Shown here: positions 1 through 6,339 of the stretch, piece by piece
How the letters are laid out: every line of letters starts with the position of its first letter
Position numbering within the stretch: position 1 is the first letter of the stretch
DNA from: an uncultured Collinsella sp.
GTDB taxonomy: Bacteria; Actinomycetota; Coriobacteriia; Coriobacteriales; Coriobacteriaceae
Assembly (NCBI GenBank): GCA_900550595.1
Contig: URTB01000038.1
Span: forward strand, 1-9,446
Reading direction: 5' to 3'
DNA length: 9,446 nt
Notes under the pieces: model-generated
What the model was told of the DNA's origin: nothing
The model's database searches: none
The model's input: only the letters and a program-made list of their open reading frames with translations
Made by a program: the position numbers and the translations under genes

Positions 1-723
1 GAGGAGATTCCCGCCCTCGTGGAGCATTATCGCGAGGATCCGCGCCAGCAGGTGATCAAGGCTTGCGAGCGTGCCCTTAAGCGCCATGCCAAGGAACTTG
101 CCGAGCGCGAGCGCGTCAACGGCATGTACGAGCTGATGCACGAGCTCGGCGGTGACGGTGTGGTTGTAGGCGTCGATGAGGTTGGCCGTGGCTCGGTAGC
201 GGGTCCCTTGACCGTGTGTGCCGTGTGTCTTCCGATGGAACCTCGCATTTGGGGCATCAACGATTCCAAAAAGCTCACGCCGGCGCGCCGTGAGCTGCTC
301 TCGGTGAAGATTGCCGAGGTGGCGACTGCCATCGGCTTTTGCCATATCGCTCCTGCGGATATCGATGAGATGGGTATGGCCCGCGCCATCCGCGCCGCCG
401 TCGCGGGCGCGGTTGCCGATACAGGGCTCGAGCCCGATTGCGTGCTTATGGACGGTAACCCCCTGGGCGCCGTTCCCAACGAGCGCGACGTGGTCAAGGG
501 CGACGCCAAGATCGCCTGCATCGCCGCGGCATCCATCATGGCAAAGGTCACGCGTGACGAGATGATGGTCGAGTACGATGCCGAGTATCCCGAGTACCAT
601 TTGGCCGAATCGAAAGGCTATGCGAGTCCCGAGCACATCGAGGCCATTCGCAAACATGGACTTTGTCCGCTGCACCGCGTGAGCTTTTGCGGAAACTTTC
701 TGCAGACTGAGCGCCTTTTTTAG
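1..723 (+). CDS. rnhB: Ribonuclease HII, 5' end outside window
   Basis: RNase HII cuts the RNA strand of RNA/DNA hybrids and nicks at single ribonucleotides misincorporated into DNA. The frame is open from base 1. Although a GTG lies at 19, the residues before it (EEIPAL) continue the family's N-terminal helical region, and the stretch around DPRQQV aligns by eye with the DPRKSV region of the B. subtilis enzyme, so the true start is probably 10-20 codons upstream. Counting codons from base 1, the catalytic acidic residues are D59 and E60 (in GVDEVGRG), D151 (in VLMDGNPLG) and D186 (in VTRDEMM). The family motifs SKGYASPEH and HRVSF follow near the C-terminus. All four metal-binding acids are present, so the enzyme looks active. 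It is followed by yraN and comM, a neighbourhood common in bacteria. The gene ends in a T-rich stretch but has no hairpin of its own before the stop. Confidence 0.96.
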   Translation, partial: EEIPALVEHYREDPRQQVIKACERALKRHAKELAERERVNGMYELMHELGGDGVVVGVDEVGRGSVAGPLTVCAVCLPMEPRIWGINDSKKLTPARRELLSVKIAEVATAIGFCHIAPADIDEMGMARAIRAAVAGAVADTGLEPDCVLMDGNPLGAVPNERDVVKGDAKIACIAAASIMAKVTRDEMMVEYDAEYPEYHLAESKGYASPEHIEAIRKHGLCPLHRVSFCGNFLQTERLF

Positions 724-770
724 GCCAATTGTGGAGACAGGGACCTGAAGGGTTCTATAAACCTGCTGGT

Positions 771-808
771 AGGGGCCGCGTGCAACGCTATTGTTGCGCG
801 CGGCCCCT
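771..808 (+). terminator. Long GC-rich hairpin after rnhB, probable terminator
   Basis: Left arm 771-786 pairs with right arm 793-808 as a 16-bp stem with a single G-U wobble and a six-base loop (GCTATT). The only T-rich sequence after it is CATTTG, so it is a poor match to a standard intrinsic terminator. It may instead stabilise the rnhB mRNA 3' end or act with Rho. It is by far the strongest structure in the 188-base gap between rnhB and yraN. Confidence 0.55.
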
Positions 809-821
809 CATTTGTCGGCAT

Positions 822-842
822 TTGGTTTGCTATTGGTTTGCT
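822..842 (+). repeat. Tandem 10-base direct repeat upstream of yraN
   Basis: TTGGTTTGCT occurs at 822-831 and again at 833-842, separated by one A, giving an 11-base period close to one helical turn. It lies about 70 bases before the yraN start, where a promoter for the downstream operon would be expected. It may be a small protein-binding site or a chance T/G-rich repeat. No convincing -35/-10 pair was found beside it. Confidence 0.45.
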
Positions 843-911
843 TCCGGTACTTACCCGCATGAAACCTGCCCTCATTATCGAGGCAATGTAGGGAGTGGGA
901 AAGGAGCCCCC

Positions 912-1397
912 ATGTGTGCCGCAGGCAAAATGAGCAAGACGCAGCAGCTCAAGGAGCGTTGGGAAGAGGGGGAGCTCGATTGCGGGTCGATCACGCCCAA
1001 GTTTATCAAGGGGCTCAGTCCTCGCGAGCTCGGTATGCTGGGCGAGCTTATCGCAATCGATTACTTTAACGAGCGCGGCTATGCATTGCTGGAACAAGGC
1101 TATCGATGCTCGGAGGGCGAGGCCGACCTCGTTCTGCTCGACGAGCTCGACGATGTGGTGGTGATGGCCGAGGTCAAGACCAGGCGTGTTGCGCTGGATT
1201 GCGACACGCGGGTGTTTCCCGAGGAAGCTGTGAATGCCCAAAAGCAGCGGCGCTATCGTCGCATCGCGAGTTGCTATCTCATGGAGCATTATCCGCTCAA
1301 GGCGATCCGCTTCGATGCCGTGGGCGTCACCATTCGCGGCGGGCATATCGCCGAGATCGAGCACCAGTACAACGCGTTCGATTGGCAGGTGTCGTGA
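912..1397 (+). CDS. yraN: YraN/UPF0102 family nuclease-fold protein
   Basis: This is a predicted member of the PD-(D/E)xK endonuclease-like superfamily, 161 residues, whose cellular role is not firmly established. Visible family features are the GELIA helix (E45), the acidic pair E70 and D72 in GEADLV, the E87-V-K89 core in MAEVKTR, the KQRRYRRIA helix (residues 111-119) and RFDAVGV (133-139). These acids plus the lysine form the expected metal-binding nuclease centre. The ATG at 912 is chosen because AAGGAG (901-906) sits five bases before it. The frame is open upstream to 729, but that part holds the GC-rich hairpin and lacks a ribosome site. The protein is about 30-40 residues longer at the N-terminus than typical family members; a second ATG at codon 7 is less well placed. 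The stop overlaps the comM start (TGATG), so the two are probably translationally coupled. Location between rnhB and comM is typical and suggests a DNA-processing role. Confidence 0.9.
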   Translation: MCAAGKMSKTQQLKERWEEGELDCGSITPKFIKGLSPRELGMLGELIAIDYFNERGYALLEQGYRCSEGEADLVLLDELDDVVVMAEVKTRRVALDCDTRVFPEEAVNAQKQRRYRRIASCYLMEHYPLKAIRFDAVGVTIRGGHIAEIEHQYNAFDWQVS

Positions 1398-2920
1398 TGG
1401 CGTTCGAAACCTTTGCCGTTCACGCTGCCTGCATCCGCGGTGTCGAGGCGATTCCCGTCACCGTCGAGGTATCGCTTGCGGGCGGCATCCCGGGCATCCA
1501 GATGCTCGGTATCCCGAGTATGGAGGTCATGGAGTCGCGCGGGCGCATTCGCTGCGCGATGCGCTCCGCCGGATTCGAGATCCCGCGTTCGGGCATTACG
1601 GTCAACCTGGCGCCGGGCGATATCCGAAAGACCGGTAGCGGTTTTGACCTGCCGATAGCCATTGCGGTGCTTGCGGCCGACGGTCAGATTCCCCGTGACA
1701 ATCTCGACCGCTGCCTCATTGCCGGCGAGCTCGGCTTGGATGGTACGGTGCTTCCCGTCAAGGGCGAGGTGGCGTTCCAGCTGCTGGCTCGCGACATGGG
1801 GCTGTCTTTTATCGCCGGCAGGTCCGACCAGCATGTTCCGCTTGCGGGCGTCGACTGCGGTTTTATCGATCATCTGTCGCAGCTTGCCCGCGGTATGGGC
1901 GAGGCAGCTCGGCACTATCTGGATTCTGAAGTGCTCGAGGCCACCTTTGAGCCCGAGCTCGATTATGCCGATGTGTTGGGGCAGGAAGTCGCTAAACGCG
2001 GCATAGCGCTTGCGGCGGCAGGGGAGCTCGGCCTTCTCATGATTGGCTCGCCCGGTTCGGGCAAGACAATGCTTGCGCGTCGCATGACGGGTATCTTGCC
2101 CGAGCTTTCCGTCGAGGACCAGCAGGAGGCGCTGTGCATTCATTCGGTCTTGGGTGAGAACATCGATGGCCTGCTTGCGGGGCATCGGCCGTTTCGAAGC
2201 CCCCATCACAGCATATCGACAGCGGGCCTTATTGGCGGAGGGCGCCCGGTGCATCCGGGCGAGATCAGCCTTGCCCATGGCGGCGTGCTCTTTTTGGACG
2301 AGCTTGCCGAGTTTCCCACCGGTGTGCTGCAGACGCTCAGGCAGCCTATCGAGCGCGGTTATGTCAGGATCGTGCGCGTCGATGGCGCCTTTACGTTTCC
2401 CTCGCGCTTTCAGCTGCTTGCGGCGAGCAATCCCTGTCCCTGCGGCTTTTTGGGCGATCGCGAGGTTCCATGTCGCTGCTCGGCATCGATGGTCGAGCGC
2501 TACCGGTCCAAGCTACGCGGTCCCTTGGCCGACCGTATCGACCTGATGATCGACGTGACCCGCCCCGATCCGCAGGTGATTATTGAGGGCGCCGAGGGCA
2601 TGTCGTCGGCCGAGCTGCGCGACTACGTTGTCCGCGGTAGGGCTTTTCGTGCCTGGCGCGAGACCCATATGGACGATGCGGATGCCGAGGCCGAGCACGA
2701 TGAGTCACGGTCCATTGACGGCGTCGTGTCGACCTTTGCACTCGACGAGGCCGCCGAGAAATGCGTACTTGGCCTGTCGAAACGCACTCATCTCACGGGG
2801 CGCGGCATCGTGCGCCTGGTTCGCATCGCGCGCACGATTGCCGATGTCGCAGAAAGCGAGCGGGTGACGCAAGACCACGTGCTCGAGGCGGCGATGTACC
2901 AGGGAAGGAGGGATCAGTGA
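1397..2920 (+). CDS. comM: ComM/YifB AAA+ ATPase (Mg-chelatase-like)
   Basis: This 507-residue protein matches the usual family length. In Vibrio cholerae, ComM is a hexameric helicase that drives branch migration to integrate single-stranded DNA during natural transformation. Residues 1 to about 180 form the N-terminal ChlI/Lon-S5-like domain (GIPGIQMLGIP, RIRCAMRSAGFEIP, NLAPGDIRKTGSGFDLPIA). The AAA+ core has Walker A GSPGSGKT (217-224), Walker B GGVLFLDE (D301, E302), a sensor-1 asparagine in NPCPCG (N345), a Cys set C347/C349/C359/C361 typical of the family, and GPLADRIDL with a probable arginine finger (R380). The C-terminal lid carries LTGRGIVRLVRIARTIADV with a sensor-2-type Arg. All ATPase residues are intact. 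The start ATG at 1397 shares one base with the yraN stop; the open frame farther upstream to 1106 is overlap with yraN. dprA follows with the same one-base overlap, giving an obvious transformation/recombination pair. Confidence 0.96.
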   Translation: MAFETFAVHAACIRGVEAIPVTVEVSLAGGIPGIQMLGIPSMEVMESRGRIRCAMRSAGFEIPRSGITVNLAPGDIRKTGSGFDLPIAIAVLAADGQIPRDNLDRCLIAGELGLDGTVLPVKGEVAFQLLARDMGLSFIAGRSDQHVPLAGVDCGFIDHLSQLARGMGEAARHYLDSEVLEATFEPELDYADVLGQEVAKRGIALAAAGELGLLMIGSPGSGKTMLARRMTGILPELSVEDQQEALCIHSVLGENIDGLLAGHRPFRSPHHSISTAGLIGGGRPVHPGEISLAHGGVLFLDELAEFPTGVLQTLRQPIERGYVRIVRVDGAFTFPSRFQLLAASNPCPCGFLGDREVPCRCSASMVERYRSKLRGPLADRIDLMIDVTRPDPQVIIEGAEGMSSAELRDYVVRGRAFRAWRETHMDDADAEAEHDESRSIDGVVSTFALDEAAEKCVLGLSKRTHLTGRGIVRLVRIARTIADVAESERVTQDHVLEAAMYQGRRDQ

Positions 2921-3852
2921 TGGGTGAGGAGACATTTGAGCTGCATCCCGGTGATGCCTTGTATCCAGATGCCGTTTTGGAGCTCTCTGATGTTCCCCAG
3001 ACGCTCTATGTGCGTGGCGACCCCGCCGCACTGTCGACTCCCGCGCTCTCCATCATCGGCGCTCGCAAGGCTTCTCCCTACGGTCTTGCCGTAGCTGAGC
3101 TTGCGGCCAAGGTTGCCGTGGAAGCGGGGGTGACGGTGGTCTCGGGCGGTGCGGTCGGCTGCGACCAGGCCTCGGGTTGGGCCGCGGTCAACGCCGGGGG
3201 CAGGCACGTCTTGGTTTTGGGTACGGGCGCCGACGTGGTCTACCCGCGTTCGAGTGCGGGGCTTATCGCGCGCACGATCGATACGGGCGGTGCGGTCGTG
3301 TCCATCTCGCCTTGGGGCATGGGGCCGCGTAAGTTTGCCTTTCCGCGGCGTAACCGGGTGATTGCCGCGCTTTCGCAGGCACTCTTCGTGTCGGAGGCCG
3401 GCATGCCTTCGGGCACGTTCTCGACGGCGGAGGCCGCCATGGACCTGGGGCGCGAACTGCTTGCGGTACCGGGCTCCATTTTGTCGCCCGAGTCGCGCGG
3501 GACCAACTACCTCATTGCCAACGGGGCCTGCTGCATTATTGACGAGGAGTCCATCGAGATGGCCATCTCTCGAATCTACGGTACCCTGCGCTATTCGCGT
3601 CCCGATGCGCCCGGCATCGCCGACCTGGATGCCACACAGCAGACTGTGATGCATGCCCTCATCGCCTCGCCGCTCAAGGTTGAAGACATCGCCACACTCG
3701 TCTCCCTCGATGCCGTCGGTGTGCTCAAGCTCCTGGGCTCGCTCGAGCTCGAGGGCCTCATCGAGCGCATGATGGATGGAAGGTATGCGCCCTCCAAGTT
3801 TGCCCTTCACGCCCAGACGCCCTTCGGTCACAATGGAAAACGTGTCAATTAG
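2920..3852 (+). CDS. dprA: DNA-processing protein DprA
   Basis: DprA protects incoming single-stranded DNA and loads RecA on it during transformation; it acts in the cytoplasm. The protein is 310 residues, close to other DprA proteins. The Rossmann-like core shows SIIGAR (44-49, the G-x-R phosphate/ssDNA pocket), SGGAVGCD (75-82), GTGADVVYP (101-109), FPRRNRVIAALS (141-152), EAGMPSGTFSTA (159-170), LLAVPG (180-185) and GTNYLIANGA (194-203). Residues from about 234 to 290 look like the C-terminal winged-helix domain. The usual SGLARGID...AH signature is altered: V79 replaces the arginine, C81 the isoleucine, and no histidine follows. There is no clear N-terminal SAM domain. The ATG at 2920 overlaps the comM TGA by one base and has AAGGAGG (2905-2911) eight bases before it; earlier in-frame codons lie inside comM. 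trmFO begins 14 bases after the stop. Confidence 0.94.
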   Translation: MGEETFELHPGDALYPDAVLELSDVPQTLYVRGDPAALSTPALSIIGARKASPYGLAVAELAAKVAVEAGVTVVSGGAVGCDQASGWAAVNAGGRHVLVLGTGADVVYPRSSAGLIARTIDTGGAVVSISPWGMGPRKFAFPRRNRVIAALSQALFVSEAGMPSGTFSTAEAAMDLGRELLAVPGSILSPESRGTNYLIANGACCIIDEESIEMAISRIYGTLRYSRPDAPGIADLDATQQTVMHALIASPLKVEDIATLVSLDAVGVLKLLGSLELEGLIERMMDGRYAPSKFALHAQTPFGHNGKRVN

Positions 3853-3866
3853 AAAGGTGTTTGCAG

Positions 3867-5204
3867 ATGCTGTTTGATCAGGTGACGGTTATCGGTGGCG
3901 GTCTGGCGGGATCGGAATGCGCGATTCAGCTGGCAGATCGCGGGTTCGCCGTAAAGCTGTGCGAGATGCGCCCGCAGGTGAGCTCTCCTGCCCACCATAC
4001 CGATCACTTGGCGGAGCTCGTCTGCTCCAATTCATTTAAGTCGACCCGTCCCGATTCTGCCGCCGGCCTGCTGAAGGCCGAGCTCGAGCGCATGGGCTCG
4101 GTGCTGCTCGACTGCGCTCATCGTGCGGCCGTTCCCGCTGGCGGCGCCCTGGCGGTCGACCGCGTCAAGTTTTCCGAGCTCGTCGAGGCCGAGGTTGCCG
4201 CCCGCCCCAATATCGAGGTCGTCCACGGTGAGGTCACCCAGATCCCCGAGGGTCATGTGGTTATCGCCGCGGGTCCCTTGTGCTCGCCGGCATTGAGCGA
4301 GGAGGTCATGAAGCTTGTCGGTGGTGACGCCCTGGCGTTCTTTGACGCGGCCGCCCCGATTGTCGATGCCTCGACGCTCGATATGGACGTGCTGTTCTCG
4401 CAGTCGCGCTACGAGGAGCAGGGGAGTGGCGACTATCTGAATGCCCCGCTCAACAAGGAAGAATACGAGGCCTTTATCGAGGCGCTCACCACGGCCGATC
4501 GCGTGGTGCTCAAGGACTTTGAGGGCGGGGACCTGTTCCAGGCCTGCCAGCCCGCCGAGGAGGTCGCGCGCACGGGCAAGGACGCCATCCGCTTTGGCGC
4601 CATGAAGCCCGTCGGGCTCACCGACCCGCGCACCGGTCGCCGTCCCTGGGCGGCGATACAGCTGCGCGCCGAGAACAAGGAGAAGACGGCCTATAATCTG
4701 GTTGGCTTCCAGACCAACCTGACCTTCGGCGAACAGAAGCGCGTCTTCCATATGGTTCCCGGCCTGGAGAACGCCGAGTTCTTCCGCTACGGTGTCATGC
4801 ACCGCAACACCTTTGTCGATGCGCCGCACGTGCTCGATGGCACCTTTGCCGTTCCCGGCACGAGAGTGCGCCTTGCCGGTCAGATTACTGGTACCGAGGG
4901 GTACATGGAGGCCGTGGCGACGGGTCTGCTCGCTGCGCTCAACACCTATGCCGAGGCCATCGGGGCCGCGGGCGTCGAGCTGCCGCGCGTGGGCGCCCTG
5001 GGCGCGCTTGTTGGGTATGCGACCGATCCGGCTACGGTGGGCTACCAGCCCATGCACGTCAACTTTGGTCTTGTGCCGCCGCTCGAGGACGGTAAGCGTC
5101 GCAGCAAGCGCGATCGTTACCAGGCCTACGCGGACCGCGCCCTCAAGGCCCTGGATGCCTATCTGGAATCGCGCTCCGATCTGTTTGGAGGCGAGAGGTC
5201 ATAG
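3867..5204 (+). CDS. trmFO: Folate/FAD-dependent tRNA m5U54 methyltransferase TrmFO
   Basis: TrmFO (formerly Gid) methylates uridine 54 in the T-loop of tRNA, using methylenetetrahydrofolate as carbon donor and FADH2 as reductant. The 445-residue protein opens with the FAD-binding motif VIGGGLAGSECA (8-19). The catalytic cysteine is C53 in LVCSNSFKS, the same number as in B. subtilis. The second family cysteine is C227 in FQACQPAEEVA. RFGAMKPVGL and the YNLVGFQTNLTFGEQKRVF region follow, then RNTFVDAP and the C-terminal LAGQITGTEGYMEA FAD-binding segment. The ATG at 3867 is preferred over the in-frame TTG at 3861 because AAAGGTG (3853-3859) is seven bases before the ATG but only one base from the TTG. 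Its place between dprA and xerC matches the Firmicutes cluster; the link is probably shared transcription rather than shared function. TrmFO presence also argues against a proteobacterial TrmA-type source. Confidence 0.96.
   Translation: MLFDQVTVIGGGLAGSECAIQLADRGFAVKLCEMRPQVSSPAHHTDHLAELVCSNSFKSTRPDSAAGLLKAELERMGSVLLDCAHRAAVPAGGALAVDRVKFSELVEAEVAARPNIEVVHGEVTQIPEGHVVIAAGPLCSPALSEEVMKLVGGDALAFFDAAAPIVDASTLDMDVLFSQSRYEEQGSGDYLNAPLNKEEYEAFIEALTTADRVVLKDFEGGDLFQACQPAEEVARTGKDAIRFGAMKPVGLTDPRTGRRPWAAIQLRAENKEKTAYNLVGFQTNLTFGEQKRVFHMVPGLENAEFFRYGVMHRNTFVDAPHVLDGTFAVPGTRVRLAGQITGTEGYMEAVATGLLAALNTYAEAIGAAGVELPRVGALGALVGYATDPATVGYQPMHVNFGLVPPLEDGKRRSKRDRYQAYADRALKALDAYLESRSDLFGGERS
5187..5204 (+). 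promoter_or_regulatory. Ribosome site and ATAG junction deciding the xerC start
   Basis: GGAGG lies at 5187-5191 and GAGAGG at 5193-5198, both inside the end of trmFO. The trmFO stop TAG (5202-5204) overlaps an ATA codon (5201-5203) in the xerC frame, giving ATAG where ATGA would be usual. GGAGG to ATA spacing is nine bases. No ATG, GTG or TTG occurs in the xerC frame anywhere from 5102 to 5377. Confidence 0.55.
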
Positions 5205-6121
5205 CTTTTGACCTGTACGATGCCGTCGACTCGTTCCTTGCCTACATCGCACGCGTCGAAGGACTCGCTCCCAATACGGTAACCGCCTACGCCTCGCGGC
5301 TCGAGCGCTTCGCCGCGTGGTGCGACCGTGAGGGCATCGACGCTCGCGTCGCCGACGTACGGACCGTTCGCTCCTATTTGGCCGAGCTGTCGCGTGGCCA
5401 GGTGGCGGCTCGGACCCTTGCGGCACACCTGTCTGCTATTCGCTCGCTCTATCGGTGGATGGCTGCCGAGGGAATCGTTGAGGGCGATGCGGTCTCGGCG
5501 ATATCCTCGCCCAAGCTGCCGCGCGATCTTCCCGGTGTGCTGACGACCCGGCAAGTCGAGTCGTTGCTCGAGGCCCCCGACACCTCGACGCCTGCGGGGC
5601 TGCGTGATGCGGCGATGCTCGAGCTGCTCTATGCCTCCGGCGCGCGAATCTCGGAGCTCGCGGCGCTCAACGTGGAGTCCATTGCTTGGTCAGAGCGAAC
5701 GCTGCGACTTTGGGGCAAGGGGAGCAAGGAGCGGATCGTGCCCCTCTATCGGCGCGCTCTCGAGGCTACCCGCCGCTATATTGAGGAAGGGAGGCTACAG
5801 CTCCTTGCGCAGGCAAAGCGCAGCGACGATGCGAACGGCGTGCATCCGCTGTTTATCTCGGCGCGCGGAAACCGCATGAGTGCCGCCATGCTCAGGAGGC
5901 GGTTCCATATGCTTGCGACACTTGCCGGCATTCCTGCCGACATCGCTCCGCATGCGATGCGCCACACCTTTGCGACTGACCTGCTCGAGGGCGGCGCGGA
6001 TCTGCGCTCGGTTCAGGAGCTGCTGGGGCATGCGAGTTTGTCCACGACGCAGATCTATACGCATCTCACGCCCGACCGACTCAAACGCGCCGTGAGTCAG
6101 GCCCATCCCCGCGGCGAGTAG
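5201..6121 (+). CDS. xerC: Tyrosine recombinase XerC-type
   Basis: Xer recombinases resolve chromosome dimers at dif together with FtsK. If translation starts at the ATA at 5201 the product is 306 residues (MAFDLYDAVDSFLAYI...), the normal Xer length. Residues about 5-105 form the core-binding domain (SFLAYIARVEGLAPNTVTAYASRL is a typical opening) and about 112-300 the catalytic domain. The full active site is present: R149 (GARISEL), K173 (WGKGSKER), H251 and R254 (PHAMRHTFAT), H277 (LLGHASL) and nucleophile Y286 (TQIYTH). The first conventional in-frame start is TTG at 5378, which would delete 59 residues of the core-binding domain and has no good ribosome site, so it is unlikely to be the real start. 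CTG at 5213 is another option, but it lies 14 bases from the nearest SD-like sequence. Assignment as XerC rather than XerD rests on position after trmFO; no partner or phage genes are near, so it is not an obvious element integrase. Confidence 0.9.
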   Translation: MAFDLYDAVDSFLAYIARVEGLAPNTVTAYASRLERFAAWCDREGIDARVADVRTVRSYLAELSRGQVAARTLAAHLSAIRSLYRWMAAEGIVEGDAVSAISSPKLPRDLPGVLTTRQVESLLEAPDTSTPAGLRDAAMLELLYASGARISELAALNVESIAWSERTLRLWGKGSKERIVPLYRRALEATRRYIEEGRLQLLAQAKRSDDANGVHPLFISARGNRMSAAMLRRRFHMLATLAGIPADIAPHAMRHTFATDLLEGGADLRSVQELLGHASLSTTQIYTHLTPDRLKRAVSQAHPRGE

Positions 6122-6138
6122 GAGAAGGGCCTCCCGCG

Positions 6139-6160
6139 CCGCACCGAGGTGTGTGGTTTT
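6139..6160 (+). terminator. Weak candidate terminator after xerC
   Basis: CCGCAC (6139-6144) pairs with GTGTGG (6151-6156) with one G-U wobble and a six-base loop, followed directly by TTTT (6157-6160). The stem is short, so it is weak, but it lies 17 bases after the xerC stop and just before the rpsB promoter, where an operon end is expected. Confidence 0.4.
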
Positions 6161-6169
6161 GATTGCGGG

Positions 6170-6198
6170 TTGGCAGGAAGAGGCAATCCTGCTATCAT
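6170..6198 (+). promoter_or_regulatory. Sigma-70-type promoter for rpsB-tsf
   Basis: The -35 box TTGGCA (6170-6175) and -10 box TATCAT (6193-6198) are separated by exactly 17 bases and each differs from consensus at one position. TG at 6190-6191 adds an extended -10. Transcription would begin near 6205, leaving a leader of about 135 bases before the rpsB ATG. Confidence 0.8.
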
Positions 6199-6204
6199 TC
6201 ATCG

Positions 6205-6339
6205 GGTTGCTTCACGGCAACAGGTTTTTATCACGCACGCGCGGCTACTTCATACCGTGGTGCCCGGGCTTTGGTAGCACATGTCCGGGTTGGTTTTGGA
6301 GGATGACCCCGCGCGGAGGCAAACCACAGGAGGTTTAAT
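6205..6339 (+). promoter_or_regulatory. Structured 5' leader of rpsB mRNA
   Basis: The leader contains several complementary segments. GTTGC (6206-6210) and GCAAC (6217-6221) form a small hairpin. CGCGCGG (6238-6244) can pair with CCGCGCG (6309-6315). GCTAC (6244-6248) can pair with GTAGC (6274-6278), and CCCGG (6263-6267) with CCGGG (6285-6289). GGTTTTG (6292-6298) can pair with CAAACC (6320-6325) with one bulged T, placing a hairpin just before the AGGAGG ribosome site (6328-6333). Some pairings cross, so they are either alternatives or pseudoknots. In E. coli the S2 protein represses rpsB-tsf translation through its leader; a similar autoregulatory role here is inference, and no match to a described leader family is claimed. 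Confidence 0.5.

Noticed and set aside
729..761. Possible promoter TTGTGG ... TATAAA after rnhB
   Set aside because: The spacing between the boxes is 21 bases, too long, and the start would fall at the foot of the 771-808 hairpin.
729..911. Extension of yraN upstream to a TTG at 729
   Set aside because: The extra stretch contains a 16-bp hairpin, no ribosome site and no family similarity, while AAGGAG lies directly before the ATG at 912.
1106..1396. Extension of comM upstream to 1106
   Set aside because: It lies wholly inside yraN in another frame and gives Arg/Cys/Ala-rich sequence without similarity; ComM homology begins at the ATG at 1397.
5208..5260. A frameshift joining the TTG at 5208 or ATG at 5220 to xerC
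   Set aside because: Those codons are in a different frame, and the xerC frame itself already encodes normal Xer residues from about 5210 on, so no shift is needed inside the conserved part.
5201..6121. The tyrosine recombinase as integrase of a mobile element
   Set aside because: Length, motifs and place after trmFO fit a housekeeping Xer protein; there is no tRNA, direct repeat, excisionase or phage gene nearby.
6153..6338. Short + strand open frame of 61 codons ending just before rpsB, as a leader peptide
   Set aside because: Its start lies upstream of the rpsB promoter boxes, so the rpsB transcript would not contain it, and it has no ribosome site or recognisable sequence.
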